Assembly: GCA_028699365.1 (NCBI GenBank)
Contig: JAQVUQ010000219.1
Span: 1 to 5,229, forward strand
Direction: 5' to 3'
DNA length: 5,229 nucleotides
Source of the DNA: a bacterium
GTDB taxonomy: Bacteria; UBP13; UBA5359
A model generated the notes under the pieces. That model did no database searches. It saw only the letters and a list, made by a program, of their open reading frames with translations, and had not been told where the DNA came from. Position 1 is the stretch's first letter; each line of letters begins with the position of its first letter. The position numbers and the translations under genes were made by a program. Below, piece by piece: positions 1 through 4,589 of this stretch.

Positions 1-788
1 TCCGGGAGCACGTCATAGTTATACCAATCATCCTTCTCATGATAACAGAGCAACCGGCTTCCGTCAGGTGATTGCCAGCGGTAGAGCTTGGGACCATCCA
101 GCGCCCGACAATGATAATAGTATTTGACGCCCGTCCTTGATAAGATGGCCGGAACATTGAGATTATGGCCAAACGTGTCAGGTTCAAAATCCAATTGTAT
201 ATCATCATAACCGAGGCCGAACAAATCACGGAAGTAACGCTTGGCGTACAATATCTGCCGCACCTGGCTTTCCCCGGAGGCCAGGTTCTTATCCCCCTCC
301 ACCCAAGTACAGGAGGATACCTCCCAGCGTCCTTCAGCCACCCGCTTCTTTATCTCATTCAGCATATCTTGATCGTATTTCTCCACGATTCTGTAAACCG
401 AGGCCTGGCTCTGCGAGAAAGTAAAATCAGGATAGCGCTCCATCAGTTTCAACATGGTCGCAAAGGTATCCAGGGTTACGGCCACCGTCTCATCGTAACC
501 CCACATCCAATTCATATCAATATGTGCATGAGCTACCATGTTTACCGTAAAGCTCTTGAGCAGATGCGCTGTTTCCGGCAGCAAAGCTTCACACTCGCCG
601 ACAAGGTTTGCAGCATTATCTCCATTGAGACTGCTTAGACGCTTTTCCATCAACCCTTTAGCATCTTGTATCTCAGATTTCACCTTTGCCTGAGGATAAA
701 GGACCTGCATTGCTTCGGCGATCCTGATTTCCATCTGCAAGCGCTCCAAAGAGTGCTTTACGTTCTCCTGAAAAGCATTGTCTTTCAC
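1..788 (-). CDS. Glycoside hydrolase family 38 alpha-mannosidase, N-terminal 262 residues (3' end outside window)
   Basis: Retaining alpha-mannosidase that hydrolyses alpha-mannosides through a zinc-dependent active site; no signal peptide is visible, so it is probably cytoplasmic. The first 80 residues are a helical leader. The family signature AHAHIDMNW follows at 87-95, where H90 and D92 fit the zinc ligands. EGDKNLASGESQ is at 165-176, and DFEPDTFGHN at 201-210 places the nucleophile at D205. The remaining zinc-ligand histidine and the beta-sandwich domains would lie beyond base 1; full GH38 proteins usually exceed 800 residues. The start is GTG at 788-786: an in-frame stop lies nine codons upstream, no other start codon intervenes, and GGAGG (803-799) sits 10 bases ahead. 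It follows the aldolase gene by 52 bases and is probably cotranscribed with it. The family call is secure; the exact linkage specificity is not visible. Confidence 0.93.
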   Translation of the reverse strand, partial: MKDNAFQENVKHSLERLQMEIRIAEAMQVLYPQAKVKSEIQDAKGLMEKRLSSLNGDNAANLVGECEALLPETAHLLKSFTVNMVAHAHIDMNWMWGYDETVAVTLDTFATMLKLMERYPDFTFSQSQASVYRIVEKYDQDMLNEIKKRVAEGRWEVSSCTWVEGDKNLASGESQVRQILYAKRYFRDLFGLGYDDIQLDFEPDTFGHNLNVPAILSRTGVKYYYHCRALDGPKLYRWQSPDGSRLLCYHEKDDWYNYDVLP

Positions 789-840
789 AGATTTACAACC
801 TCCATGCTGTTACCGTAAGCTGCCGCCGTATCCAGACAGT

Positions 841-1647
841 TTACCCCACCTTATTTGCAGCTGCATCGAGCATATCCCGAAAGTAACGGCTGAGGCCGAT
901 TACATCGGCTCCCAGATTGATAAACCTGTATCCCATATCCACCAGTTCCGCCATGGTCTCCGGACTGCCCACAGTCCCGGCATACTTGCCGTGGGCCCGC
1001 GCCGCTTCGGCTACCCGGCGACGGGCTTCAATCAGCCGGGGATGATCCCACTGTCCGGGAGCGCCTATCCCATGACTGAAGTCGCCCGGCCCGAAGAAGA
1101 GCATGTCGATGCCTTCCAGCGCCGCTATCTCATCCAACTCTGCCAAAGGCTCCGGGTCTTCTATCTGCACTACCACAAATCGCTGTTCGTTGGCCTGCTT
1201 CAGATAATCTTCGAAAGGTATGGCACAGTAGGCGCCGTCGGCATTGCCGCCGTCTACCGGGCGACGCCCCACCGGGTGGAAGCGTGTTATCCTGACAACA
1301 GCCCGTGCATCCTCCAGGCTCATGATGTGGGGCACCATGATTCCGGCGGCATCCATCTCCAGCGGCCTGACATAGTCGCTGTATCCCCCTCTGGATACTC
1401 GCACCAGCACATCCACGTCATAGGCCTTGGCCGCCCGTATCTGCTGCTCTATAACGGACAGGTCGTTGGGCACATGTTCCATATCGTTCCAGAGGCAATC
1501 GAAACCGGACATAGCCGCTATCTCCGCCACCCGGGGATCACCCAGATTGAGCTTTGTGCTGATCGCCGTGCCTCCGGCTCTCAGCTTTTTCAATACCCGG
1601 CTGGGCCTCATGCTTGCAGGCTCCATACAATCGCTTTTAAATTCCAA
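841..1647 (-). CDS. HpcH/HpaI-family class II aldolase (2-keto-3-deoxy sugar acid aldolase type)
   Basis: Metal-dependent aldolase of the HpcH/HpaI/citrate lyase family, expected to split a 2-oxo-3-deoxy acid into pyruvate (or a 2-oxo acid) and an aldehyde in the cytoplasm. In 268-residue numbering the catalytic set is present: H58 in NDMEHVPND, R83 in VLVRV, metal ligands E163 in VVQIEDPE and D189 in FFGPGDFS. The 26-residue distance between the two metal ligands equals that in E. coli HpaI (E149, D175). The start is TTG at 1647-1645 because GGGAGGA (1661-1655) ends 7 bases upstream. An in-frame TTG at 1668 would place this Shine-Dalgarno inside the gene, and ATG at 1626 lacks one. Neighbours are an oxidoreductase remnant and a GH38 mannosidase, which suggests sugar or sugar-acid breakdown. 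Family and chemistry are well supported; the substrate is unknown. Confidence 0.92.
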   Translation of the reverse strand: MEFKSDCMEPASMRPSRVLKKLRAGGTAISTKLNLGDPRVAEIAAMSGFDCLWNDMEHVPNDLSVIEQQIRAAKAYDVDVLVRVSRGGYSDYVRPLEMDAAGIMVPHIMSLEDARAVVRITRFHPVGRRPVDGGNADGAYCAIPFEDYLKQANEQRFVVVQIEDPEPLAELDEIAALEGIDMLFFGPGDFSHGIGAPGQWDHPRLIEARRRVAEAARAHGKYAGTVGSPETMAELVDMGYRFINLGADVIGLSRYFRDMLDAAANKVG

Positions 1648-1654
1648 TATCCTG

Positions 1655-1661
1655 TCCTCCC
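1655..1661 (-). promoter_or_regulatory. Shine-Dalgarno setting the TTG start of the aldolase
   Basis: GGGAGGA on the minus strand, 7 bases ahead of the TTG at 1647-1645. It decides the start against the longer TTG (1668) and the shorter ATG (1626) options. Confidence 0.75.
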
Positions 1662-1664
1662 ATA

Positions 1665-1814
1665 TCAACTATGACCTGTCTCGTCCAGCGCTACCTCGCG
1701 GCCGCCCTCTTCCCGGTCATAGCCGTTGAAGATGGCGCTCCAGGAATAGGGGTGCCCGTTGCCGTCCACCATGCCCAGCATGGCCAAGCGTATATCTTTA
1801 TTTAATGTATCCAT
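1665..1814 (-). pseudogene. Gfo/Idh/MocA-type oxidoreductase remnant with an internal deletion (49 codons left)
   Basis: The first 35 residues match the nucleotide-binding N-terminus of sugar-type NAD(P)-dependent oxidoreductases: RLAMLGMVDGNGHPYSWSA followed by IFNGYDREE. That wording is typical of a Gfo/Idh/MocA subgroup with proteins of well over 300 residues. Here the frame ends after 49 codons with GGREVALDETGHS. The last part resembles the usual C-terminal end of such enzymes (…SAxEGREVxLDE). I infer that the middle of the gene was lost in frame near 1704-1715, where REE/EEG could have been the repeated junction. The ATG at 1814 lacks a Shine-Dalgarno and lies only a few bases after the predicted transcription start. 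The piece cannot be an active enzyme. It now acts as leader sequence for the aldolase, whose start is 17 bases after its stop. The N-terminal family call is firm; the C-terminal origin is from memory of the family. Confidence 0.7.
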
Positions 1815-1815
1815 G

Positions 1816-1825
1816 TTGTATACAA
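1816..1825. promoter_or_regulatory. TTGTATACAA palindrome, candidate GntR-family operator
   Basis: A perfect 10-base palindrome that overlaps the last base of the -10 element and the expected transcription start of the sugar-catabolic unit. Its core equals the centre of the Bacillus subtilis gluconate repressor (GntR) operator as I remember it, and resembles FadR-type GntR sites of hexuronate genes. A protein bound here would block initiation. No regulator gene is in the window, so the family assignment is inference. Confidence 0.4.
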
Positions 1826-1853
1826 TTATAGCGCCAATGAACCGCTTTTGCAA
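1825..1853 (-). promoter_or_regulatory. SigA/sigma-70-type promoter of the oxidoreductase remnant–aldolase–mannosidase unit
   Basis: On the minus strand TTGCAA (1853-1848, four of six consensus bases) is separated by 17 bases from a perfect TATAAT (1830-1825). Transcription would start near 1818, about 170 bases before the aldolase start and only about four bases before the ATG of the oxidoreductase remnant. It lies just after the end of the methyltransferase gene, a logical place for a new transcription unit. Confidence 0.55.
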
Positions 1854-1874
1854 CGTGATAACGGTTTTCCGCCA

Positions 1875-2237
1875 TCACGGAGCGATCTTCGTGCAAAAAT
1901 AACTGGCCAGAAAGCCGCCCCGGCTGCAAACGAGGTTATCAATTCCCTGTGTCTGAGCTTTCCATCCGGTATAATCCAGCATAGCCGGCGAGATATCCGC
2001 CGCATATACTCTGGCGCATCTACCGGCTGCCCGGATGGCAAAGGCTCCCGTGCCGCAGCCGAACTCGGCCACTGTGTGGTCCGGCTGCAAGCCCAGGCCG
2101 TTGATAATGGCCTCGTTCTCCTTATCCACATCCCGGAATTGGCGGTGCCTAGCATCGTAGGCCGCCACTACCTCCCGGCTGGCAAAGTCCTTGCCGGTAT
2201 GCGTCATCTCATCATATTGCCATGAGGATACTGCCAT
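1875..2237 (-). pseudogene. Class I SAM-dependent methyltransferase with an internal deletion (120 codons left)
   Basis: Residues 1-110 are the N-terminal half of a Rossmann-fold methyltransferase. The SAM-binding motif I is VAEFGCGTG at 56-64, and the acidic residue ending strand 2 is in YAADIS at 79-83. The ribose/base loop and substrate half that should follow are absent: after CSRGGFL at 104-110 the protein stops within ten residues (ASYFCTKIAP). Relatives are about 200 residues long and, as I recall, end in a motif like DGFLASYLCTK. The tail is therefore probably the true C-terminus, joined in frame at the shared GFL codons (1908-1916). The start is ATG at 2237 with AAGGAG (2251-2246) 8 bases ahead. 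That Shine-Dalgarno overlaps the stop of the upstream membrane-protein gene by two bases, so the two are translationally close. Loss of half the fold makes activity very unlikely. The substrate of the parent enzyme is unknown. Confidence 0.75.
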
Positions 2238-2249
2238 AATAAGAACTCC

Positions 2250-2471
2250 TTACGATTGAACTTCAGGTCTCTTCCGTCTGAAGAAGGCCAGGTAGATGAT
2301 CTCCAGCAGGCCGACGGTATTGAGGATCAGCAAAGCGATGTACCAGGCCAGTTGCCCCCTGCGGGCGGAATGCCACAGGGCCAGCCCTTTCCAGATCAGG
2401 CTCCAGATAAGAAATACAGTCAAAAGAGCAGGGTTGTTAAAGGGTGCGGGAAGTTGAGAAAACTGCGGCAT
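2250..2471 (-). CDS. Small two-helix membrane protein, DUF5652-like
   Basis: A 73-residue protein with two hydrophobic helices, roughly 15-33 and 41-64, separated by a short basic loop (HSARRGQ) and ending in the positive tail FRRKR. The pattern KGLALWHSARRGQ followed by ALLILNTVGLLEIIYL matches what I know of the DUF5652 family, small integral membrane proteins of unknown function. The positive charges in the loop and after helix 2 do not settle the topology. The start is ATG at 2471 with AAGGAG (2486-2481) 9 bases ahead. Its stop overlaps the Shine-Dalgarno of the methyltransferase gene, so the two were one transcription unit. No function can be assigned. Confidence 0.82.
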   Translation of the reverse strand: MPQFSQLPAPFNNPALLTVFLIWSLIWKGLALWHSARRGQLAWYIALLILNTVGLLEIIYLAFFRRKRPEVQS

Positions 2472-2512
2472 GGATTTTCACTCCTTCATCACGGATAATT
2501 CTTTATAAAAGC

Positions 2513-2521
2513 ATTTTACCA
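2513..2521 (-). promoter_or_regulatory. Possible extended -10 promoter for the membrane protein–methyltransferase unit
   Basis: TGGTAAAAT on the minus strand fits an extended -10 (TGn plus a five-of-six hexamer) about 40 bases before the ATG at 2471. No convincing -35 hexamer lies at 16-18 bases, so this is a weak call. Confidence 0.28.
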
Positions 2522-2544
2522 CAATTCGACAGTGGATAATCAGT

Positions 2545-2579
2545 TCAATATCCCTCCGCTTCGGGATCCCAATTAAAGA
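2545..2579. repeat. 35-base imperfect direct repeat, partner at 3679-3713
   Basis: The two copies agree at 31 of 35 positions by eye (mismatches at repeat positions 13, 14, 19 and 25). Here the sequence encodes the last residues and stop of the gene ending DPEAEGY. The partner copy encodes FFNCDPEVEGY and a stop but has no intact gene attached. Most differences are conservative at the protein level, as expected of related gene ends rather than a mobile repeat. Confidence 0.8.
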
Positions 2580-2805
2580 CGCGAATCATGGTCTCTCTAT
2601 CCAGCCACAAAGCAGCCAACCGAAGACGCTGTTCACGTTCGGAGCAAGGCCCGTATTGCTGCAGGATACGGGCAAGAGCAAGCTGTTGAACAGCCTTGGT
2701 CAGTTCGGTCACTCGTTTTAATTTCTCCTGAGGAGACATCCGGCGGTAGCCTTCAATTAATATCTCCTGTATTTGGGGAGAAGTATCCCGGGCATACTCA
2801 GACAT
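2545..2805 (-). CDS. Short helical protein of unknown function, possible antitoxin-like partner (ends DPEAEGY)
   Basis: An 86-residue, charged and mostly helical protein with no transmembrane or signal segment. Around 19-31 it carries GYRRMSPQEKLKR, then a helix with LTKAVQQLALARI, a break at YGPCSE and a last helix with LRLAALWLD; it ends FNWDPEAEGY. The RRM(S/T)P(E/Q)(E/Q) turn and helix order recur in the protein at 3729-3959, so the two look like distant relatives. I recall such short proteins beside nucleotidyltransferase- or PIN-type toxin genes, but that is memory rather than evidence. The start is ATG at 2805 with AGGAGGG (2818-2812) 6 bases ahead. It lies 99 bases after vapC with no obvious promoter in the gap, so it may be read from the vapBC transcript. 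The last 35 bases are repeated near 3679. Confidence 0.8.
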   Translation of the reverse strand: MSEYARDTSPQIQEILIEGYRRMSPQEKLKRVTELTKAVQQLALARILQQYGPCSEREQRLRLAALWLDRETMIRVFNWDPEAEGY

Positions 2806-2904
2806 ACGGTTCCCTCCTGCTTATAATGACTTAGGAGCCCTATACAGTATTCTCCCTTCCCTGTTTACAGAATAAGCTATTGTATCCGGCGGTAGCAGAT
2901 GCAA

Positions 2905-3303
2905 TCATACTTCGCTTAAACGGTCATACGGTTCTCTTACATCCAATCCTGGTATAAGACGAAAATGCTTTAAGTTGAAAGTATATAGAGTAGCTGAACG
3001 GGAAATAGCCATAGCAGCTATCAAACTGTCCGGAATACTTAACCCACCGCTGAACCGATATACAGCAAGCAAATCAAAAGCGCACGTAAATTCTGTCGCC
3101 TCGGGCCATATAACATCAAATGCTTCAAGAAATTTATTTACTTTCTGCGCATCTGCCCGCGAACAACAGCCAATTATCAATTCCATCGCCACTATACCCG
3201 GCACTTGGAAAGGTTCAGCGACAACTCTTTGCATCCAGGCACAGGCAGCAGGCGTTCGGCGTAGACAATCAACAAGGACATCCGTATCGAGCAACACCGT
3301 CAT
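2905..3303 (-). CDS. vapC: VapC-family PIN-domain ribonuclease toxin
   Basis: A 132-residue PIN domain of usual VapC length, expected to be a Mg/Mn-dependent endoribonuclease that cuts tRNA or other RNA and is silenced by the antitoxin encoded just upstream. The acidic centre is visible: D6 in VLLDTDVLVD, E41 in IVAMELIIG and D92 in LSIPDSLIA. The distal motif is TFNLKHF at 108-114, where many relatives have an aspartate before the final phenylalanine and this one has histidine, a variant I recall as common in this subgroup. The ATG at 3303 overlaps the antitoxin stop as ATGA, which indicates translational coupling. All core residues are kept and the frame is intact, so the toxin is probably functional. 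Confidence 0.93.
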   Translation of the reverse strand: MTVLLDTDVLVDCLRRTPAACAWMQRVVAEPFQVPGIVAMELIIGCCSRADAQKVNKFLEAFDVIWPEATEFTCAFDLLAVYRFSGGLSIPDSLIAAMAISRSATLYTFNLKHFRLIPGLDVREPYDRLSEV

Positions 3304-3554
3304 GCCGGTCTTTTCCAGGCTGTTCCGCGTAAACTTTCAGCAAACTCTACGCTATCCTGTATGTCTGAACGATCCTTCCACATGCCGCAAAATTCTGATT
3401 GCGCCAGATCACCTAACGTTTTAGTTGAGTTTTTTGCCCGCGTCACAACAACCAGAACCATCTCCGTAGGACCAACAGGAAAATCGGACGGTAATGTGAT
3501 GCATACTTTATGATCCGGTGGCACTTCGGTTGTTAAATTGAACGTTTTAACCAA
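3300..3554 (-). CDS. vapB: VapB-type antitoxin of the vapBC pair
   Basis: An 84-residue protein preceding vapC with a 4-base overlap. Residues 1-38 form a beta-rich N-terminal part (KTFNLTTEVPPDHKVCITLP, then MVLVVV). This is the design seen in a VapB group whose members start like AbrB/SpoVT-type strands, although I cannot see a clear swapped-hairpin DNA-binding motif. Residues 47-80 form the toxin-binding tail: LGDLAQSEFCGMWKDR followed by DSVEFAESLR, a recognisable pattern of PIN-partner antitoxins. The start is TTG at 3554, 8 bases after GGGAGG (3568-3563); no ATG or GTG is placed comparably. It should neutralise VapC and, as in the family, repress its own promoter, which lies about 70-100 bases upstream. 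Confidence 0.87.
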   Translation of the reverse strand: MVKTFNLTTEVPPDHKVCITLPSDFPVGPTEMVLVVVTRAKNSTKTLGDLAQSEFCGMWKDRSDIQDSVEFAESLRGTAWKRPA

Positions 3555-3562
3555 AGTAATGA

Positions 3563-3568
3563 CCTCCC
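3563..3568 (-). promoter_or_regulatory. Strong Shine-Dalgarno fixing the TTG start of the antitoxin
   Basis: GGGAGG on the minus strand, 8 bases ahead of TTG (3554-3552). A strong site paired with a weak start codon may tune antitoxin output; that last point is inference. Confidence 0.7.
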
Positions 3569-3625
3569 TGCAATATAAATTCTGTAAACATGTTCCCTTG
3601 CGCGTGACAATTGTATTACGTATTT

Positions 3626-3655
3626 AATATAACATGCCGCCAAAAATCATGTCAA
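3626..3655 (-). promoter_or_regulatory. vapBC promoter, SigA/sigma-70 type
   Basis: On the minus strand a consensus TTGACA (3655-3650) is followed after 18 bases by TATATT (3631-3626, five of six consensus bases), with a TGn extension ahead of the -10. Transcription would start near 3619, leaving a leader of about 65 bases. The leader contains the short palindromes TACGTA and ACAATTGT just after the start point, where a VapB or VapBC complex could bind. Confidence 0.68.
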
Positions 3656-3678
3656 AGCACCCATACAGCCGGATAACA

Positions 3679-3728
3679 TCAATATCCCTCTACTTCAGGA
3701 TCACAATTAAAGAACTTTATGACTTTTT
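3679..3728 (-). pseudogene. C-terminal scrap of a gene related to the one at 2545-2805
   Basis: Read on the minus strand, one frame gives KKVIKFFNCDPEVEGY and a TGA at 3681-3679. It parallels the end of the 86-residue protein (TMIRVFNWDPEAEGY) and shares 31 of 35 bases with its gene end. The frame stays open further upstream inside the CHNRNY gene, as far as AGEIIKVSQQELLKK, but this part shows no clear likeness. No start codon with a ribosome site belongs to it. It is either the leftover of a lost second copy, or the original end of the 3729-3959 gene moved out of frame by an indel. I favour the first because CHNRNY looks like a natural end in the related proteins I remember. Confidence 0.6.
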
Positions 3729-3959
3729 TCAGTAATTCCTGTTGTGACACTTTGATAATCTCTCCAGCAGCAACATTTGGAATTCATCGTTCGAAAGATC
3801 AGGGTATCTCGCATGTAATCCCTGGACAAAAAGACGCCGGCTAAGGTCCGATAGCTCAAACGCTTTGGACAGCCTCTGTTCCGGGGTCATACGCCGCAGG
3901 ATTTGTATATATAATTCTTGATTAGGACGCTTTTTGATGTTCATCAGTATCAACCCCAT
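3729..3959 (-). CDS. Short helical protein of unknown function ending in CHNRNY
   Basis: A 76-residue soluble protein. Its order is a basic N-terminus, the turn ILRRMTPEQRLSKAFEL at 20-36, a helix with RRLFVQGLHARYPDLS and a final helix LLLERLSKCHNRNY. I have met short hypothetical proteins with this layout and this ending in Firmicutes and other bacteria, often as the first gene of toxin-antitoxin-like or nucleotidyltransferase pairs. No function is established to my knowledge. The start is uncertain: ATG at 3959 has no good Shine-Dalgarno and ATG at 3944 (residue 6) has a weak GGGG 9 bases ahead. The usual downstream partner appears to be missing, since only a gene scrap follows before the vapBC promoter. 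It shares the RRM(S/T)P motif and helix order with the 2545-2805 product. Confidence 0.68.
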   Translation of the reverse strand: MGLILMNIKKRPNQELYIQILRRMTPEQRLSKAFELSDLSRRLFVQGLHARYPDLSNDEFQMLLLERLSKCHNRNY

Positions 3960-4017
3960 ATCTCATTCGAGCGTTTCCCTCTCTTGCGGTGGTTCCTGCT
4001 GCCGCATTTGATTGCAT
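3922..4017 (-). CDS. Candidate 31-residue open reading frame with a good ribosome site, overlapping the next gene
   Basis: ATG at 4017-4015 lies 7 bases after GAGAGG (4030-4025 region) and 11 bases after the stop of the SLOG-like gene. It encodes MQSNAAAGTTAREGNARMRY and 11 more residues ending QKAS before TAA at 3924-3922. It overlaps the start of the CHNRNY gene in another frame. It has no recognisable domain. It may be a translated leader that couples ribosomes to the next gene, a decayed coding end, or chance. The ribosome site is the only positive evidence. Confidence 0.25.
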   Translation of the reverse strand: MQSNAAAGTTAREGNARMRYGVDTDEHQKAS

Positions 4018-4028
4018 AGAATATCCTC

Positions 4029-4589
4029 TCAAAACCCTAATGAGCTTTGGTTGATGCTTTCTAGTTCCATGATGGAATTAGAAAGCTTGATCTTTTTGTC
4101 AATTACTTCAACAGCGCCTTTATCACATCTTTTCAATAATTCGCATGCATCGTCTAAACTGGCAACAACGAAAAACCGTTTCTCCGGGAATAAATATACG
4201 AGAGCTTTTTTGTTTCTCTTTAGAAGCTCGACAACGTTGCTTATTGAACCAGGGCTTTTTCCATCCCATAACACGAAACCGTAGTCTGCTTCTCCGGCCA
4301 TCTCTCTATCCTTCTGCATATAGAACTCCCGGCCTTTATGTCCAGAGTCAACTCTTATCCGCTTCACACTCCAGTTGCCTACATTATTGCGACAAGATTG
4401 CCCCGAACAAAATACTATAACATTAGAATAGTTCATGTCCGCTAAGTATTCCTGTAATGCCTTATCTGCCCCGTTTGCATCACCTACGACAACACGAAAT
4501 CCCTTCTCGACTATGTTGCCAAGGCGGGTTAATATCTCCCCATTAAGATGATTGATTCTTCTGGAACCTGACAAAAATACAGTTATCAT
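4029..4589 (-). CDS. SLOG/DprA-like Rossmann nucleotide-binding protein, partner of the PRTase
   Basis: A 186-residue protein with the hallmarks of the SLOG/LOG/DprA superfamily, which binds nucleotides, NAD-like ligands or single-stranded DNA ends. Strand 1 ends in the loop VFLSGSRRI (4-12). A glycine-rich loop VVVGDANGADKALQEYL (33-49) follows, then KDREMAGEADYGFVLWDG (93-110), and a GKSPGSISNV loop (110-119) sits where LOG proteins carry their phosphate-binding glycines. Residues 125-140 form another buried strand, and a polar tail completes the protein. It is shorter than DprA and has no winged-helix or SAM domain. The ATG at 4589 overlaps the stop of the PRTase gene (ATGA), so the two are translationally coupled. 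I expect a nucleotide-sensing or antitoxin-like role in a two-gene conflict module. The superfamily call is good; the role is inference. Confidence 0.78.
   Translation of the reverse strand: MITVFLSGSRRINHLNGEILTRLGNIVEKGFRVVVGDANGADKALQEYLADMNYSNVIVFCSGQSCRNNVGNWSVKRIRVDSGHKGREFYMQKDREMAGEADYGFVLWDGKSPGSISNVVELLKRNKKALVYLFPEKRFFVVASLDDACELLKRCDKGAVEVIDKKIKLSNSIMELESINQSSLGF

Noticed and set aside
165-638. Plus-strand reading frame of 157 codons
   Set aside because: It is antisense to the GH38 mannosidase, which has the HID motif, the nucleophile motif and a ribosome site.
778-1674. Plus-strand reading frame of 298 codons
   Set aside because: It lies opposite the aldolase, whose catalytic residues and spacing are all present on the minus strand. 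The plus-strand product has no recognisable domain.
1698-1705. NotI site (GCGGCCGC) near the deletion junction, possible cloning scar
   Set aside because: One eight-base site in a GC-rich coding stretch is unremarkable, and no vector or linker sequence surrounds it.
1826-2155. Minus-strand frame of 109 codons through the methyltransferase region
   Set aside because: It is out of frame with the clear SAM-binding motif, and the product is arginine/serine-rich without a domain. It also runs across the predicted promoter.
2842-2850. ATACAGTAT dyad upstream of the short gene at 2545-2805
   Set aside because: Nine bases with 4-base arms is too short to support an operator, and no promoter could be fitted around it.
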